DNA of 64,000 nt from Reticulitermes speratus (taxonomy: Eukaryota > Arthropoda > Insecta > Blattodea > Rhinotermitidae): the NCBI GenBank assembly GCA_021186555.1, contig JAJKFL010000004.1, positions 41,522,351 to 41,586,350 on the forward strand, read 5' to 3'. This document shows, piece by piece, positions 32,278 through 41,498 of this stretch. The notes under the pieces are model-generated. The model made no database searches and was not told where the DNA came from. It was given only the letters and a program-made list of their open reading frames with translations. The number at the start of each line of letters is the position of its first letter. Positions within the stretch are counted from its first letter, which is position 1. The position numbers and the translations under genes are program-made.

Positions 32278-32784
32278 GTCTGTACAGCCACATGTCTCTA
32301 AGGTGTTTTGAGGTGTCCTCTTAGCTTGTGCTAGTATTTTGATGTCATAAGTAGATGACAACGTTATGCTCTTCTCTGGTTTTCCTTTGACAAAAGAGTA
32401 TACTGTATGTACCCAAATATAAGGCAGTCCAGCATATAAGATGACCCCTCCTTAACAGTGTTCACCTTTCAGGAAAGTGTCTCCACAGAACATGTTTAAT
32501 TTCAAACCTGAAATAATGTAAAATATACATTTTGTATTCTTATAATTAGGTCTGATGATGGCTAATCATTTTTAGCCAAAACATGTAGCCTTTATTGTTT
32601 CTGAATATACCATTGTGTTGACTGACTGCAATATTCATTTGTATTTAATAATGCAACAGGGATGTGCCACCTTAAAGCTCTGTAGAGTAGCATGTGAACA
32701 TGTGTAAGTACGTAAAAGAGTGGTAGGACCATCCAGTGCAGCTATTCAAAATGAATAAAAATTATTTACATTTATCTTTCATAC

Positions 32785-32900
32785 TCTGAAGAAATGGGAT
32801 GGGAGGGTGTGGACTGGACTAATCTGGCTCATGATTGGGAAAAGTGGTGGGTAGTTGTGAACATGGTAATGAACCTTCAGGTTCCGTGATGTGTGGGGAA
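32785..32900 (+). mobile_element. RTE-like 3' fragment
   Basis: GTGTGGACTGGACTAATCTG and ATGGTAATGAACCTTCAGGT, the standard 3' signature of the family, followed by a GTGTGGGGAAT tail. Confidence 0.75.
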
Positions 32901-34280
32901 TATTTTGACTATGTCAGGAATTATTAACTTCTCGTTCTCCTTGATTGGATCACCCAAATATTTGTTGAGGAGTACAAATCATTCAGCTCCTCTTATCTTT
33001 ACTGCCTCCCACTGCTTCAAATTTTTTCTGTCAGTTCTTCTTCCTCCTTTGTTACTTCAGTTTCTTCTGCCTTTTGCCTCTCTTTTCTGTAGCAGGTTTG
33101 ACCCTCCCCACTACTCCTTTCCTGTTGCTCAGTATGGCCACCATCATGCCCACCGTCTCCCTACATAATGCAACCGTTTCTCCCAAGTAACCTGTTCTCC
33201 TTGGACTATGCTGAAAATGGAGGGAGCCAGCTTCTCCATAATGTCTTTGACAACCAATGAACACCGCATCATAACCCAGTAGAAATGCTGTGTAAACCTC
33301 AAATCACACATAGTTGTTTGTATATTTGAAAGTGGAACTATAGTAGTTGATTTGCAACTCACCTTGTTACATTGCTGGTATGAGTCTGCTGGTGTCTATC
33401 ACTTATGCCTGAATTAAGTTCTTGTCCTTAGCTGTAGAGTTAGGTGGTCGTGTCTTCTGATGAACATTTGGATTTTAAACATTTAATTTTATCCATGAAC
33501 ATGGAAAATAAGTAATTTTTATTGAGAACTGTGTAAAGATACAAAATACTGATTTAAAAATTCAGAAGTGTTTCTTATGTCAACTTTACATGTAACAAAA
33601 CCAGACGCAGTATGGACCAAGGTATTGTAGCATTCATGTAGAATGTGATGGCTAGTTACTGCTGCTGTTTGCACTTTTACAACTAGTTTCTGTATTTGTG
33701 ACATGTGTTAAGTACAAGGGGAATGATTGACTTCTGGTAACGTTAGTCCAGAATGTCAAGAACACTGTTACTGTTACATAGCAGTGACGTGGAATTTCAC
33801 TATTTGTGAACCACTACACTTACGTTAGAAATCGTGAATGTGTTAGTAAATGTCTGTAATGTCTGTATCTGTTTTGTTTGACTATTTTGTCCTGAAGATG
33901 GAGGCAGTATATTCCTCCAAAACTAGGTAAATTTTTCTGAGACCTCACGTTCCAGAAGACAGTTATGTTCAAATTGATTGTATAGGAAGTGAAATAAATT
34001 ATAGAAATTTGTTGGAGAGGTGAATGGAAGAATACGTAATCAAGTGCATTTCTTCTGTCACCATCCTGAGCACTGCAGGTGTCATGGCAGATGCAGGCTG
34101 CCTATGTGATAAACCTTCTGTACACGGTGCGGTGATAAAAGAAAGACCCTGTAGTTATGAATTCTGTCTCACAGTACAAGGGATATTATGGAATAGGGAC
34201 ATCTAAACAATGCAGAATGGCATTCTGTAAAGTACGACATGAGGTACTGTTGGTAGCGCCTACAAAATGAACATGCTGCA
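32901..34280. other. Intergenic between NKIRAS and the LTR element
   Basis: No gene found. A CTGAAGATGGAGGCAG motif at about 33893-33908 with CACGTTCCAGAAGAC at 33946-33960 marks a diverged fold-back fragment. Confidence 0.45.
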
Positions 34281-34284
34281 TTGT

Positions 34285-34670
34285 GTAGTTTACGGTGAAG
34301 CATGAACTGTTACGAAGACGATCAAAAGCAAATTCCAGAAAGTGGATTTGAAAAATGATGAGGAAAATACAAGCAGGGATAGAATTGGAAATGAAATGTT
34401 CACAGATGCTGGAATCCAGCATTTGTTATTAGAGTTAGATCAAAAATGACTATAGTGGTTTGGCCACATAAAGAGAATGGTTTGAACAAGTATCTCATGA
34501 AGGGGATTAGAATTATGTTTTAAAGGAAGGAGTTGTGTGGGATGATTAAGAACATGATGGTTCAGCCAGGTACTGGAAGATACCAAGAAGAGAGCTAAGA
34601 GCTGGCAAGAAAGAAAGAAATTGTGGGAAGATGAAAAGATTGGAGACTGTTCATAAATTGACCCGCATAA
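34285..34670 (+). mobile_element. Non-LTR retrotransposon 3' fragment (second family)
   Basis: Broken frames give WFGHIKRM-like, then GTRRYQEES-like and ELWEDEKIGDCS-like tails, in the order typical of the C-terminus of jockey/R1-type ORF2 proteins. A related fragment lies at 58740-58985. Confidence 0.55.
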
Positions 34671-34852
34671 ATGTAAAATACTGCTGAAAGAAGTGGTGCA
34701 TATGCATGCTTACATTTAAGTGTCAGTCCTTCATATTTGATAAATACTGAAATGCATCTTAGGAAGAGACTGTATGTGTAGCACATCACTCTTCAGGTTT
34801 TGGTCCCATATTAACATCCCAGAGTATAAACGTCATTATTCTCAGAATTCAG

Positions 34853-34979
34853 GTCTTCTGGGTTATGACAGTGTGGTGTTGGGTGAGAGACAGCTTGATG
34901 CTTGAAGATACAGGGGCTACATTCCTTTGGAGTGTCAGGAACCTCTCGCCCATTGGCACAGCATCACATCCCAGAAGAC
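34853..34979. mobile_element. Fold-back MITE (copy 5)
   Basis: Ends GTCTTCTGGGTTATGACAGT and CACAGCATCACATCCCAGAAG. The LTR retroelement inserted 38 bp beyond its right end. Confidence 0.8.
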
Positions 34980-35013
34980 CAAAATTTTCAGAGACAATGT
35001 TGTGAGAACCTTA

Positions 35014-35017
35014 CATG
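35014..35017. repeat. Target-site duplication CATG, left
   Basis: Matches CATG at 44754-44757 directly after the 3' LTR. Four bases is the usual length for Gypsy-type integrases. Confidence 0.9.
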
Positions 35018-35773
35018 TGTAATGAATGAATAATAGCGGTAGATTTATCTTTTGAATTTTGATTTTAGGTTTAAATTTTGAGTTAGGTATTTGGTTGAAT
35101 GTTGCTGACATTGCCACTAGAGGTTATTACCTGCAGTGCAGTGAACGTTGGTTCACCGCACTTCGAAGTATGCTGAGGCGGGAATTCCTTAATTGTTTAT
35201 ATAAGGAGATTCCGCGAGGCAAACGTCCTCATTCACGTTTCAGAAATTTTGTAAAGACGACATTAAGCTCCTGCAAGTTACTTCGGCGATAATGATAAAT
35301 ACTGGTTTATGGCTGTGCGTGCAAGGTAAGTGAGCTGTATTGAATTTTATATTTGCTTTGAAAACGATTACTGGAACGGAGCACTTTTGGTGTATTTATA
35401 CTTTGGTGACAGTATTTGAAATTCTAAATTTGTTTAGCAACGCGGCGTTAAAATTCATTAAGAGGGCAAGCAGTTAATTTAACTTTTATGTGGCAATTTA
35501 ACTGTGAAGTTGTTAATTAAGTTTTATTGTAAATTTATTTATTTTGTATATAATACAGGTTATGTTATTTAAACTTTAAACCTACTGTATTATTTTGATA
35601 CGTTGACAATTACCTGTGGGGCGTATCAAGCAAAGTGTAGGCTACCGTTCGCCTACTGGTGGCAGCGAAATTAGAAATAGGGAATCCAGCGATTGCCTTA
35701 TCGGACGCTACCGATAGAACCTGCTTCAGAGAATTGAGCTGTAGGGTAGCAACACTCTGGGGTAGGCACTACA
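35018..35773 (+). repeat. 5' LTR (756 bp)
   Basis: Identical to the 3' LTR except for one T missing in a T run near 35047. It contains a TATA-like TTTATATAAGG at about 35197-35207, which is a plausible U3 promoter. A 77-codon ORF lies inside each LTR and is probably fortuitous. Confidence 0.95.
35197..35207 (+). promoter_or_regulatory. LTR TATA-box-like element
   Basis: TTTATATAAGG about 180 bp into the 5' LTR; the same sequence is in the 3' LTR near 44177. Confidence 0.45.
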
Positions 35774-35776
35774 AAA

Positions 35777-35797
35777 TTGGTTTTGCAGCGGTGGGAT
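35777..35797 (+). other. Candidate primer-binding site (tRNA-Leu-like complement)
   Basis: TTGGTTTTGCAGCGGTGGGA begins 3 nt after the LTR. The GCAGCGGTGGGA part matches the complement of a tRNA-Leu acceptor/T-stem end, but four T residues stand between TGG and that match where two other bases would be expected. So the assignment is tentative. Confidence 0.45.
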
Positions 35798-35987
35798 AGT
35801 TTTGAACCGCACTGGATTCCGTATTTAACTTTGGAAGTAAAGCAGGGAGCTTGAGTTTCAAAATTCGAAATTCAACTATTACAATACGCCAGCATAAACC
35901 AAGAAATTGTATTTTTATTTTATTTGTGTGGTGTGATAATTTGTGTTTGTATTTTTGTAATCTGTGGTGATACGTTAGCATTGCAAC

Positions 35988-37043
35988 ATGGCGGAAGCAC
36001 GCTTGAACAATGAACTTGCAGAAACCAAGGCCGAATTACAGAGATTGAGGGAATCTATGAATAGAGGAGCGCCTATCTTACATAAAGATTTGTCTTTAGT
36101 TTCATTAGTGCCAAAATGGTCAGGCACCGAAACGTCCATTCCACTAGACGAATTTTTGAACAGTATTGAGGGTTCGTCAAGAGTAGGGAATTGGGAAGAC
36201 GCTGATAAGGTCCAAGTTGCTGTACTTAAGTTGACTGACACAGCACGACAGTTTTATAACGGATGCTTGGAGTTACATACGGCAGACGTAACATGGTCGA
36301 AATTTAAAAGTGTTTTTAAGCACAGATTTCGAGATAGTCATACTGACCAGTACCATTTTATGAAGTTACAAACAGCCAGGCAGGAGAGGAGTGAAACTCC
36401 ACAGCAATTTGCAGACAGATGCAGGGCATTGTCGCAGAAAATAGTCTGCAAGGTGGATGACCCTTTGTCTCAGCGCATCCACTACGAAAACGCCGAAAGA
36501 TTGCTCTTGGCTAGTTTTGTAGCAGGGTTAACCGGAGTACCCGGTAGGCAGGTCAGGTATGCTAACCCTCAAACGATGGAGCAAGCGCTTCAAATTGCAA
36601 TCACTGTGCAGGAAGCCGAAAAACAGGAAAAATTTAATGAAAGTTTTTACACTAGATTCGATAGTTCGGTCAAGCTGCAATCACGTTCACCCAGTCGCAC
36701 ACGCCACCACGAACGCAAGCCACGTCGTTCTGCTGACGCGAGGCGCGCGGTCAATCACACGCCTACTCAGCGTTATAACGCACCAAGCAGCTCAGGCAAG
36801 CCAACGAACTCGAGTACTAGGAGTGCGCAAACTAAAGCTAATTTGCGATGTTACGAGTGCGAAGGGATAGGCCACTTTGCTAGTGAGTGTCCTACAAGGC
36901 TAAAAAGGGAGGTCAACTCCACTACTTCATCGGGGAGGAGGAATTCAAGTGGGCGTTCGAGACGTTCACGTTCCCCGAATGATAAGCCCCCAGATGAAAG
37001 GAAAAAGGGAGAGAAAAAGGAAACAAAGAGTCAGGGAAACTAG
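35988..37043 (+). CDS. gag: Gag-like protein of the LTR element (351 aa)
   Basis: The structural protein that would assemble the particle. An N-terminal helical region (residues about 5-30) is followed by a retrotransposon Gag core with VPKWSGTE, LDEFLNSIEG, WSKFKSVFKHRF and ETPQQFADRCR. An Arg/Ser-rich stretch follows, then one CCHC zinc knuckle at residues 288-301 (CYEC...GHFASEC), which would bind RNA. The C-terminus is basic and Ser/Arg/Lys-rich. The ATG at 35988 is the first in frame after the leader. The reading frame is intact. The -1 frame opens after a TGA at 36995-36997, so gag and pol overlap by about 46 nt. Two GAAAAAG strings (37001-37007 and 37013-37019) lie in the overlap and are possible slip sites. 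Confidence 0.9.
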   Translation: MAEARLNNELAETKAELQRLRESMNRGAPILHKDLSLVSLVPKWSGTETSIPLDEFLNSIEGSSRVGNWEDADKVQVAVLKLTDTARQFYNGCLELHTADVTWSKFKSVFKHRFRDSHTDQYHFMKLQTARQERSETPQQFADRCRALSQKIVCKVDDPLSQRIHYENAERLLLASFVAGLTGVPGRQVRYANPQTMEQALQIAITVQEAEKQEKFNESFYTRFDSSVKLQSRSPSRTRHHERKPRRSADARRAVNHTPTQRYNAPSSSGKPTNSSTRSAQTKANLRCYECEGIGHFASECPTRLKREVNSTTSSGRRNSSGRSRRSRSPNDKPPDERKKGEKKETKSQGN

Positions 37044-38239
37044 AAAGAGGTGAGAACGACGACAGCTCTTTCCACCTCAATGCCCCTGACAATGCTGTCA
37101 CTAAATCCACGGTTGATATCTTGTTGGAGCACGGCACTCCCACTATCTTAGTGCAGATAGAGGGAATGTCGAGAAGGTTAATTTTGGACACTGGCTCCAA
37201 CATATCGATACTGCAGCCCGGCGTATCGAGAGGCGACATAAAGGTCACCACGATGGAACCGTATGGAGTGACTGGAGACGTCCTCGACATCAGGGGACAA
37301 CAGTCAGTTTCCTTTGTGATAAATGGGTGTAAGTTCAAACACACATTCTTAATTTGTACGCTCCCTACAGAAGCAGCCGGTCTGGTAGGCACTGATTTCA
37401 TGGCCAGTTTAGGCGCTGTAATTGATTTTGAGGGCAGCAAGATGGCGTTACCAACCCAACTCAAAGTGCCCCAAGTGTACAGTGTTCCACCCACAAGGCA
37501 CAAAGCACTCACTATTTTCTCCGGAGGCCAAGGCGGTCGCAGCCCTACATTCAGGGAACGGGAGGCTAAGCGCATGGACGAACAATTCCTAGCTAAACCC
37601 CACCCGGAGAATAAGACAGACGAGAGTATGTCTTGGCTTGTTAGGGCTACTGAAAATGTTAAGATAGCGCCTAGGTGCAGGCAAATTGTATTAGGAAGGT
37701 TGGAGTCTGGGAAGGAGCAGAATCTCCCTCCACTAATTTGTGTGGAGCCGGCTCAGATCCCACTACAGGGGATACACTCTGCCCGTGGACTTGCACGAGT
37801 CCAGACGAAGGCAACTACACCTTCCGCAGTGACGTCACATGACGCTCACCGAACGGAAAGAGCGACGAACAGCTGTGCTTACGTGATGGTTGCGAACTTC
37901 AGTAATGAAGAACTGACTATTCCTAAGGCAACTGTTCTGGGTGTGGCTGAAGAAATGTCCGAGTATGAGGTGGACAGGATTAATAAGGGAAGCGAAGCAG
38001 AACCGTACCGACAGGGAAACTCAAGTAGGAATAAGGCCCTGTATGATAAGCTAATGAAAGGAAAATTAGACCACCTAACACAAGCGGAAAGAGATATAAT
38101 AGAGCCTGTGCTACTGCGGTATGCTCATGTGTTTCATGACGAAGACACGAACGACTTTAAGGGTACAGACTTAGTGGAACACCAAATACTGACGGGTGAC
38201 GCACGACCCATAAAAAGACCGCAATATAGGGTTCCGTAA
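36998..38239 (+). CDS. pol: Pol, protease segment (frame -1 to gag)
   Basis: The frame is open from 36998; the protease domain has the retropepsin motif LDTGSN with catalytic Asp at about 37187-37189 and a GLVGTDFM flap-side motif. Downstream it continues through a linker to the start of the RT region (DLVEHQILTGDARPIKRP), then stops at TAA 38237-38239. The first ATG in frame is internal, so expression depends on frameshifting from gag, as is common in Gypsy elements. The TAA overlaps the ATG of the next ORF (TAATG), which lies in another frame: this is the first pol break. Confidence 0.88.
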   Translation, partial: KEKGREKGNKESGKLERGENDDSSFHLNAPDNAVTKSTVDILLEHGTPTILVQIEGMSRRLILDTGSNISILQPGVSRGDIKVTTMEPYGVTGDVLDIRGQQSVSFVINGCKFKHTFLICTLPTEAAGLVGTDFMASLGAVIDFEGSKMALPTQLKVPQVYSVPPTRHKALTIFSGGQGGRSPTFREREAKRMDEQFLAKPHPENKTDESMSWLVRATENVKIAPRCRQIVLGRLESGKEQNLPPLICVEPAQIPLQGIHSARGLARVQTKATTPSAVTSHDAHRTERATNSCAYVMVANFSNEELTIPKATVLGVAEEMSEYEVDRINKGSEAEPYRQGNSSRNKALYDKLMKGKLDHLTQAERDIIEPVLLRYAHVFHDEDTNDFKGTDLVEHQILTGDARPIKRPQYRVP

Positions 38240-39936
38240 TGAAGTCCCAAATAGAAAAAATGCGGGAAAAGGGGGTGATAAGAGAAAGCAATTCCCCCTG
38301 GTCTGCTCCGGCCATCCTCGTCCCTAAGAAGAGTACAGATGGGTCCCCTAAATTTCGCTTTTGTGTTGATTTTAGAGCCCTTAACGCAGTGACGAAATTT
38401 GACACCTATCCTTTGCCAGTGTTCGAAGAGACAACCTCCACTCTTTATGGTGCTAAATATTTTACAGTCCTTGACTGTTATAGCGGGTTCTGGCAAATAA
38501 GTATCCGCGAAGAAGATAAAGAGAAAACGAGCTTTTCGGTTCCGTTTGGAAAATTTGAGTTCAACCGCTTGCCCTACGGTTTGTCTAATAGCCCATCGAG
38601 CTTTCAACGGCTCATGGACGTGGTTTTGAAGAACCTAGTAGGCACTGAATGCTGGGTCTTCATAGATGATGTTATCATCTTTTCCAAGTCGGCACAGGAA
38701 CATGCCCAGCGACTGGAAAATGTACTGCAGAGGTTTGACAAGGCAAACCTGCAACTACAGCCCGGAAAGTGCGTGTTTGCGCAACCCCAGGTTCAATACC
38801 TTGGATTTGTGCTTACAGAAGCAGGGGTTTCGGCTTCCCCTGAGAAAGTCAAGGCAGTGGAAAATTATCCAGTCCCGAAAAGTGTTAAGGATATTCGAGC
38901 ATTTTTGGGCCTAGCTTCGTTCTACAGGAAACTAGTGCCAGGTTTTGCTGAAGTAGTAAAACCTCTTACGGAGTTGACTAGGAAGGACCGACAGTTTTTA
39001 TGGGGTCCAAGTCAACAAAAGGCGTTCGAGGAAATGAAGGCAAGGTTATGTACAACCCCCGTGATGGCTTACCCCAATTTCGAGGTGCCATTCATTCTCA
39101 CAACAGACGCCTCTAAAGTAGCGGTCGCCGCCATCTTGTCTCAGGTGCAGGGTGGAGTAGAACGACCTTTAGCTTACGCTAGTAGGCAGATGAATAAGGC
39201 GGAGCAAGCATATTCAGCCTCAGAAGCGGAAATGCTCGCCTTGGTATGGGCAACGAAATATTTTCGTTGTTACCTCTATGGGAAAAAGTTCCTTGTCAGA
39301 ACTGACCACGCAGCACTATCCTACTTGCGTAATTTTGCGGACAATAATAGTCGTTTGATGAGATGGAGTCTACGACTGTCCGAATTTGATTTTGTGGTTG
39401 AACACAAGGCTGGCTCTAAAATAGGTCACGTTGATGCCCTGAGCAGACATGTTGCAACAGTTCTAGATGATGGGATACTTAGTAAGGAAAGAATCCTATT
39501 GGAACAAAGGAAGGACTCCTTTTGCAAGAGTCAAAAGCCTGGAAAATATTCCAGCAGAAGTGAATTCCTTTTAGATGAAGACGGCGTGATGTACAGACGC
39601 CAACCCAAAAGCAGATATCAGTTAGTTGTACCAAGGGTTTTGGTACAAGATATTATTAAAATGAATCACGATCCGGTTTATGTAGCTCATCCGGGTATGA
39701 AAAGGACATACGACCTGATATCACTGAGTTACTGGTGGCCAGGCATGAGAAAATCTATAGAGGAATATATTAGGAAATGTGACCCATGTCAGAGGAGGAA
39801 GGAGGACAGAGAGTTCATAGCCCCACTAGGTGAAGTGGAGGAACCAACCGCCCCTTTCCAGGTCACATCCATGGACATAACTGGTCCTTACCTAATGACC
39901 CCTCGTAAGAAACAAATACATACTGACGTTTATTGA
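38239..39936 (+). CDS. pol: Pol, reverse transcriptase, RNase H and integrase zinc-finger segment
   Basis: 565 codons. RT motifs in order: LVPKK, RFCVDFRALN, LDCYSGFWQI, LPYGLSNSPSSFQRLMD and the catalytic FIDD at residues 141-144. RNase H has TTDAS (Asp290), SEAEMLALVWA, RTDHAAL and VDALSRH. The integrase HHCC finger shows NHDPVYVAHPG and CDPCQRRK. The first core aspartate of integrase (MDITGPY) is near the end. The frame then runs out at TGA 39934-39936, a few codons after the sequence starts matching the integrase core in the next frame: the second break, near 39905-39915. Together with the TAATG break this segment is out of frame with both neighbours. Confidence 0.92.
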   Translation: MKSQIEKMREKGVIRESNSPWSAPAILVPKKSTDGSPKFRFCVDFRALNAVTKFDTYPLPVFEETTSTLYGAKYFTVLDCYSGFWQISIREEDKEKTSFSVPFGKFEFNRLPYGLSNSPSSFQRLMDVVLKNLVGTECWVFIDDVIIFSKSAQEHAQRLENVLQRFDKANLQLQPGKCVFAQPQVQYLGFVLTEAGVSASPEKVKAVENYPVPKSVKDIRAFLGLASFYRKLVPGFAEVVKPLTELTRKDRQFLWGPSQQKAFEEMKARLCTTPVMAYPNFEVPFILTTDASKVAVAAILSQVQGGVERPLAYASRQMNKAEQAYSASEAEMLALVWATKYFRCYLYGKKFLVRTDHAALSYLRNFADNNSRLMRWSLRLSEFDFVVEHKAGSKIGHVDALSRHVATVLDDGILSKERILLEQRKDSFCKSQKPGKYSSRSEFLLDEDGVMYRRQPKSRYQLVVPRVLVQDIIKMNHDPVYVAHPGMKRTYDLISLSYWWPGMRKSIEEYIRKCDPCQRRKEDREFIAPLGEVEEPTAPFQVTSMDITGPYLMTPRKKQIHTDVY

Positions 39937-41041
39937 CCATTTTACAAAGTATGTAGAGGCCTTTCCAATTCCGGACCAAACAGCTGAGACATGTGCTAGA
40001 GTGTACGCAACACAGATCGTTACTCGACACGGCACCGGGTCCACTTTGATTACTGACCAAGGTCGATCATTTGTTTCTACATTTTTCAAGGAGACATGTA
40101 GAATTTTGAAAATTCGGAAACTCCGTACTTCACCTTACCACCCGATTTCAAATGGAATGATCGAAAGACTGCACCGGTCTTTGAACACAGGTCTCTCGCA
40201 CTATGTCGACTCAGCAAATACAAACTGGGACACTTTGGTTCCATTTTTTCTTATGGCATACAGAGCTACACCACATTCGACTACAGGGTACAGCCCATTT
40301 CATTTGTTGCATGGTAGAGAAATGATTTTACCTAGCAGTGACGATTTGAAGGCCAAATTGTCAGAAGAAGTGAAAGATCATGATCATGCAAGGCGATTAG
40401 AAAACCTAAAGTTTAGTTTAGAGAAGGCCTATCAGTTTGTAAAGAAAAACAACAGGAAGTCTCACTTGAATAATAAGAGGCTATACGACAGGAAGGCAAA
40501 ACTGAGAAGTTTTGAAATAGGAGATTTGGTTTACTTGTACAATCCGGCTAAGAAACCAGGTTTATGCCGCAAGTTTCATAAACCCTGGACAGGTCCATTC
40601 AAGGTAACAGCTAAGCTGTCAGATTTGAATTATGAAATAATTAGTTTGCGCGGGAAAAAGTTTGTTGTCCACATCAATAGGCTAAAGAGAGCTTATAGTG
40701 AAGAAACTTGGGATCCTAAGGCAGGTCGAAAGATTCTAAAGAAAGAGGCATTCGGGGCAAAGAAAAGGGTAGAAGAGGAAGACGTTACAATTGGTTCAGG
40801 GCCAATATTGCGATCGCAACCGACAGAGCCAGGAACTGAACCAAGAACAGCACTTGACCCAGTGTTGGATACCCCTGAAGCGGGACATGAAAGTTTGGAT
40901 ACCCCTAGTTCTGAAGCAAGAGACCCTACCTATGTGCCACCGAACACACCCCTGTCTAGTCGCGAACTAAGGACTATACGGCCAGAGCCGCCGATCACTA
41001 GATCTCGTACGAGAATTCAGATGCAGGACGGACAGCCATAA
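39908..41041 (+). CDS. pol: Pol, integrase core and C-terminal segment (shifted frame)
   Basis: Integrase similarity begins in this frame before its first start codon, at about 39910 (YILTFIDHFTKYVEAFP). It includes the second catalytic Asp (LITDQGRSF) and Glu in SNGMIERLHRSLN, the typical AYRATPHSTTGYSPF motif, and a C-terminal GPFKVTAKLSDLNYEI fold followed by HINRLKRAY. The last 90 residues are a Pro/Thr/Glu-rich tail with a tandem LDTPxxx repeat. Intact apart from the upstream frame break. Confidence 0.9.
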   Translation, partial: RNKYILTFIDHFTKYVEAFPIPDQTAETCARVYATQIVTRHGTGSTLITDQGRSFVSTFFKETCRILKIRKLRTSPYHPISNGMIERLHRSLNTGLSHYVDSANTNWDTLVPFFLMAYRATPHSTTGYSPFHLLHGREMILPSSDDLKAKLSEEVKDHDHARRLENLKFSLEKAYQFVKKNNRKSHLNNKRLYDRKAKLRSFEIGDLVYLYNPAKKPGLCRKFHKPWTGPFKVTAKLSDLNYEIISLRGKKFVVHINRLKRAYSEETWDPKAGRKILKKEAFGAKKRVEEEDVTIGSGPILRSQPTEPGTEPRTALDPVLDTPEAGHESLDTPSSEARDPTYVPPNTPLSSRELRTIRPEPPITRSRTRIQMQDGQP

Positions 41042-41498
41042 TGCGTGACTAGCTATGCGACTACGGTACGTGACTATACTACACGAGACTGGAGTCGAAG
41101 AACAATTTCTTTTTTTTGAACGAATTGCTATTTGTCTGTGGTTAAAACGAACTGATGTCGAACGTTACTACGAGACGACACGGCATGGCGTTAAACAGCT
41201 GACAGTACAACCTACCTTCAATGCGACATGATCGGTACCACTCTGACGTCATAAGACAAAGACAGCTGACGAATGAAGTGCGTACTTGCAGTGAGCAGAG
41301 GATACGTACTCAGTAATGATTAGCTTATAACTAAAATAGGTCACTCCTACTTTTAATATGGCTGATTGGTAAAACATGTGGTTAGTTTTGGACGTACACA
41401 TTAACACGTGTTCAGTAAATGTAGGATTGTGTGCTTGATAAACTTAAAATTAAAGTAGACTATTTTGAACATTACATCCTTGTTGTGTTACAGGTTGC
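41042..41498 (+). other. Pol-env spacer with candidate env splice acceptor
   Basis: No coding frame. TTGTTGTGTTACAG ending at 41493 is a strong 3' splice site five bases before the env ATG at 41499, consistent with env being made from a spliced subgenomic mRNA as in errantiviruses. The donor was not located. Confidence 0.6.

Noticed and set aside
35059-35292. A 77-codon ORF present in both LTRs
   Set aside because: It is conserved only because the LTRs are copies of one another; no similarity to LTR-encoded proteins was recognised.
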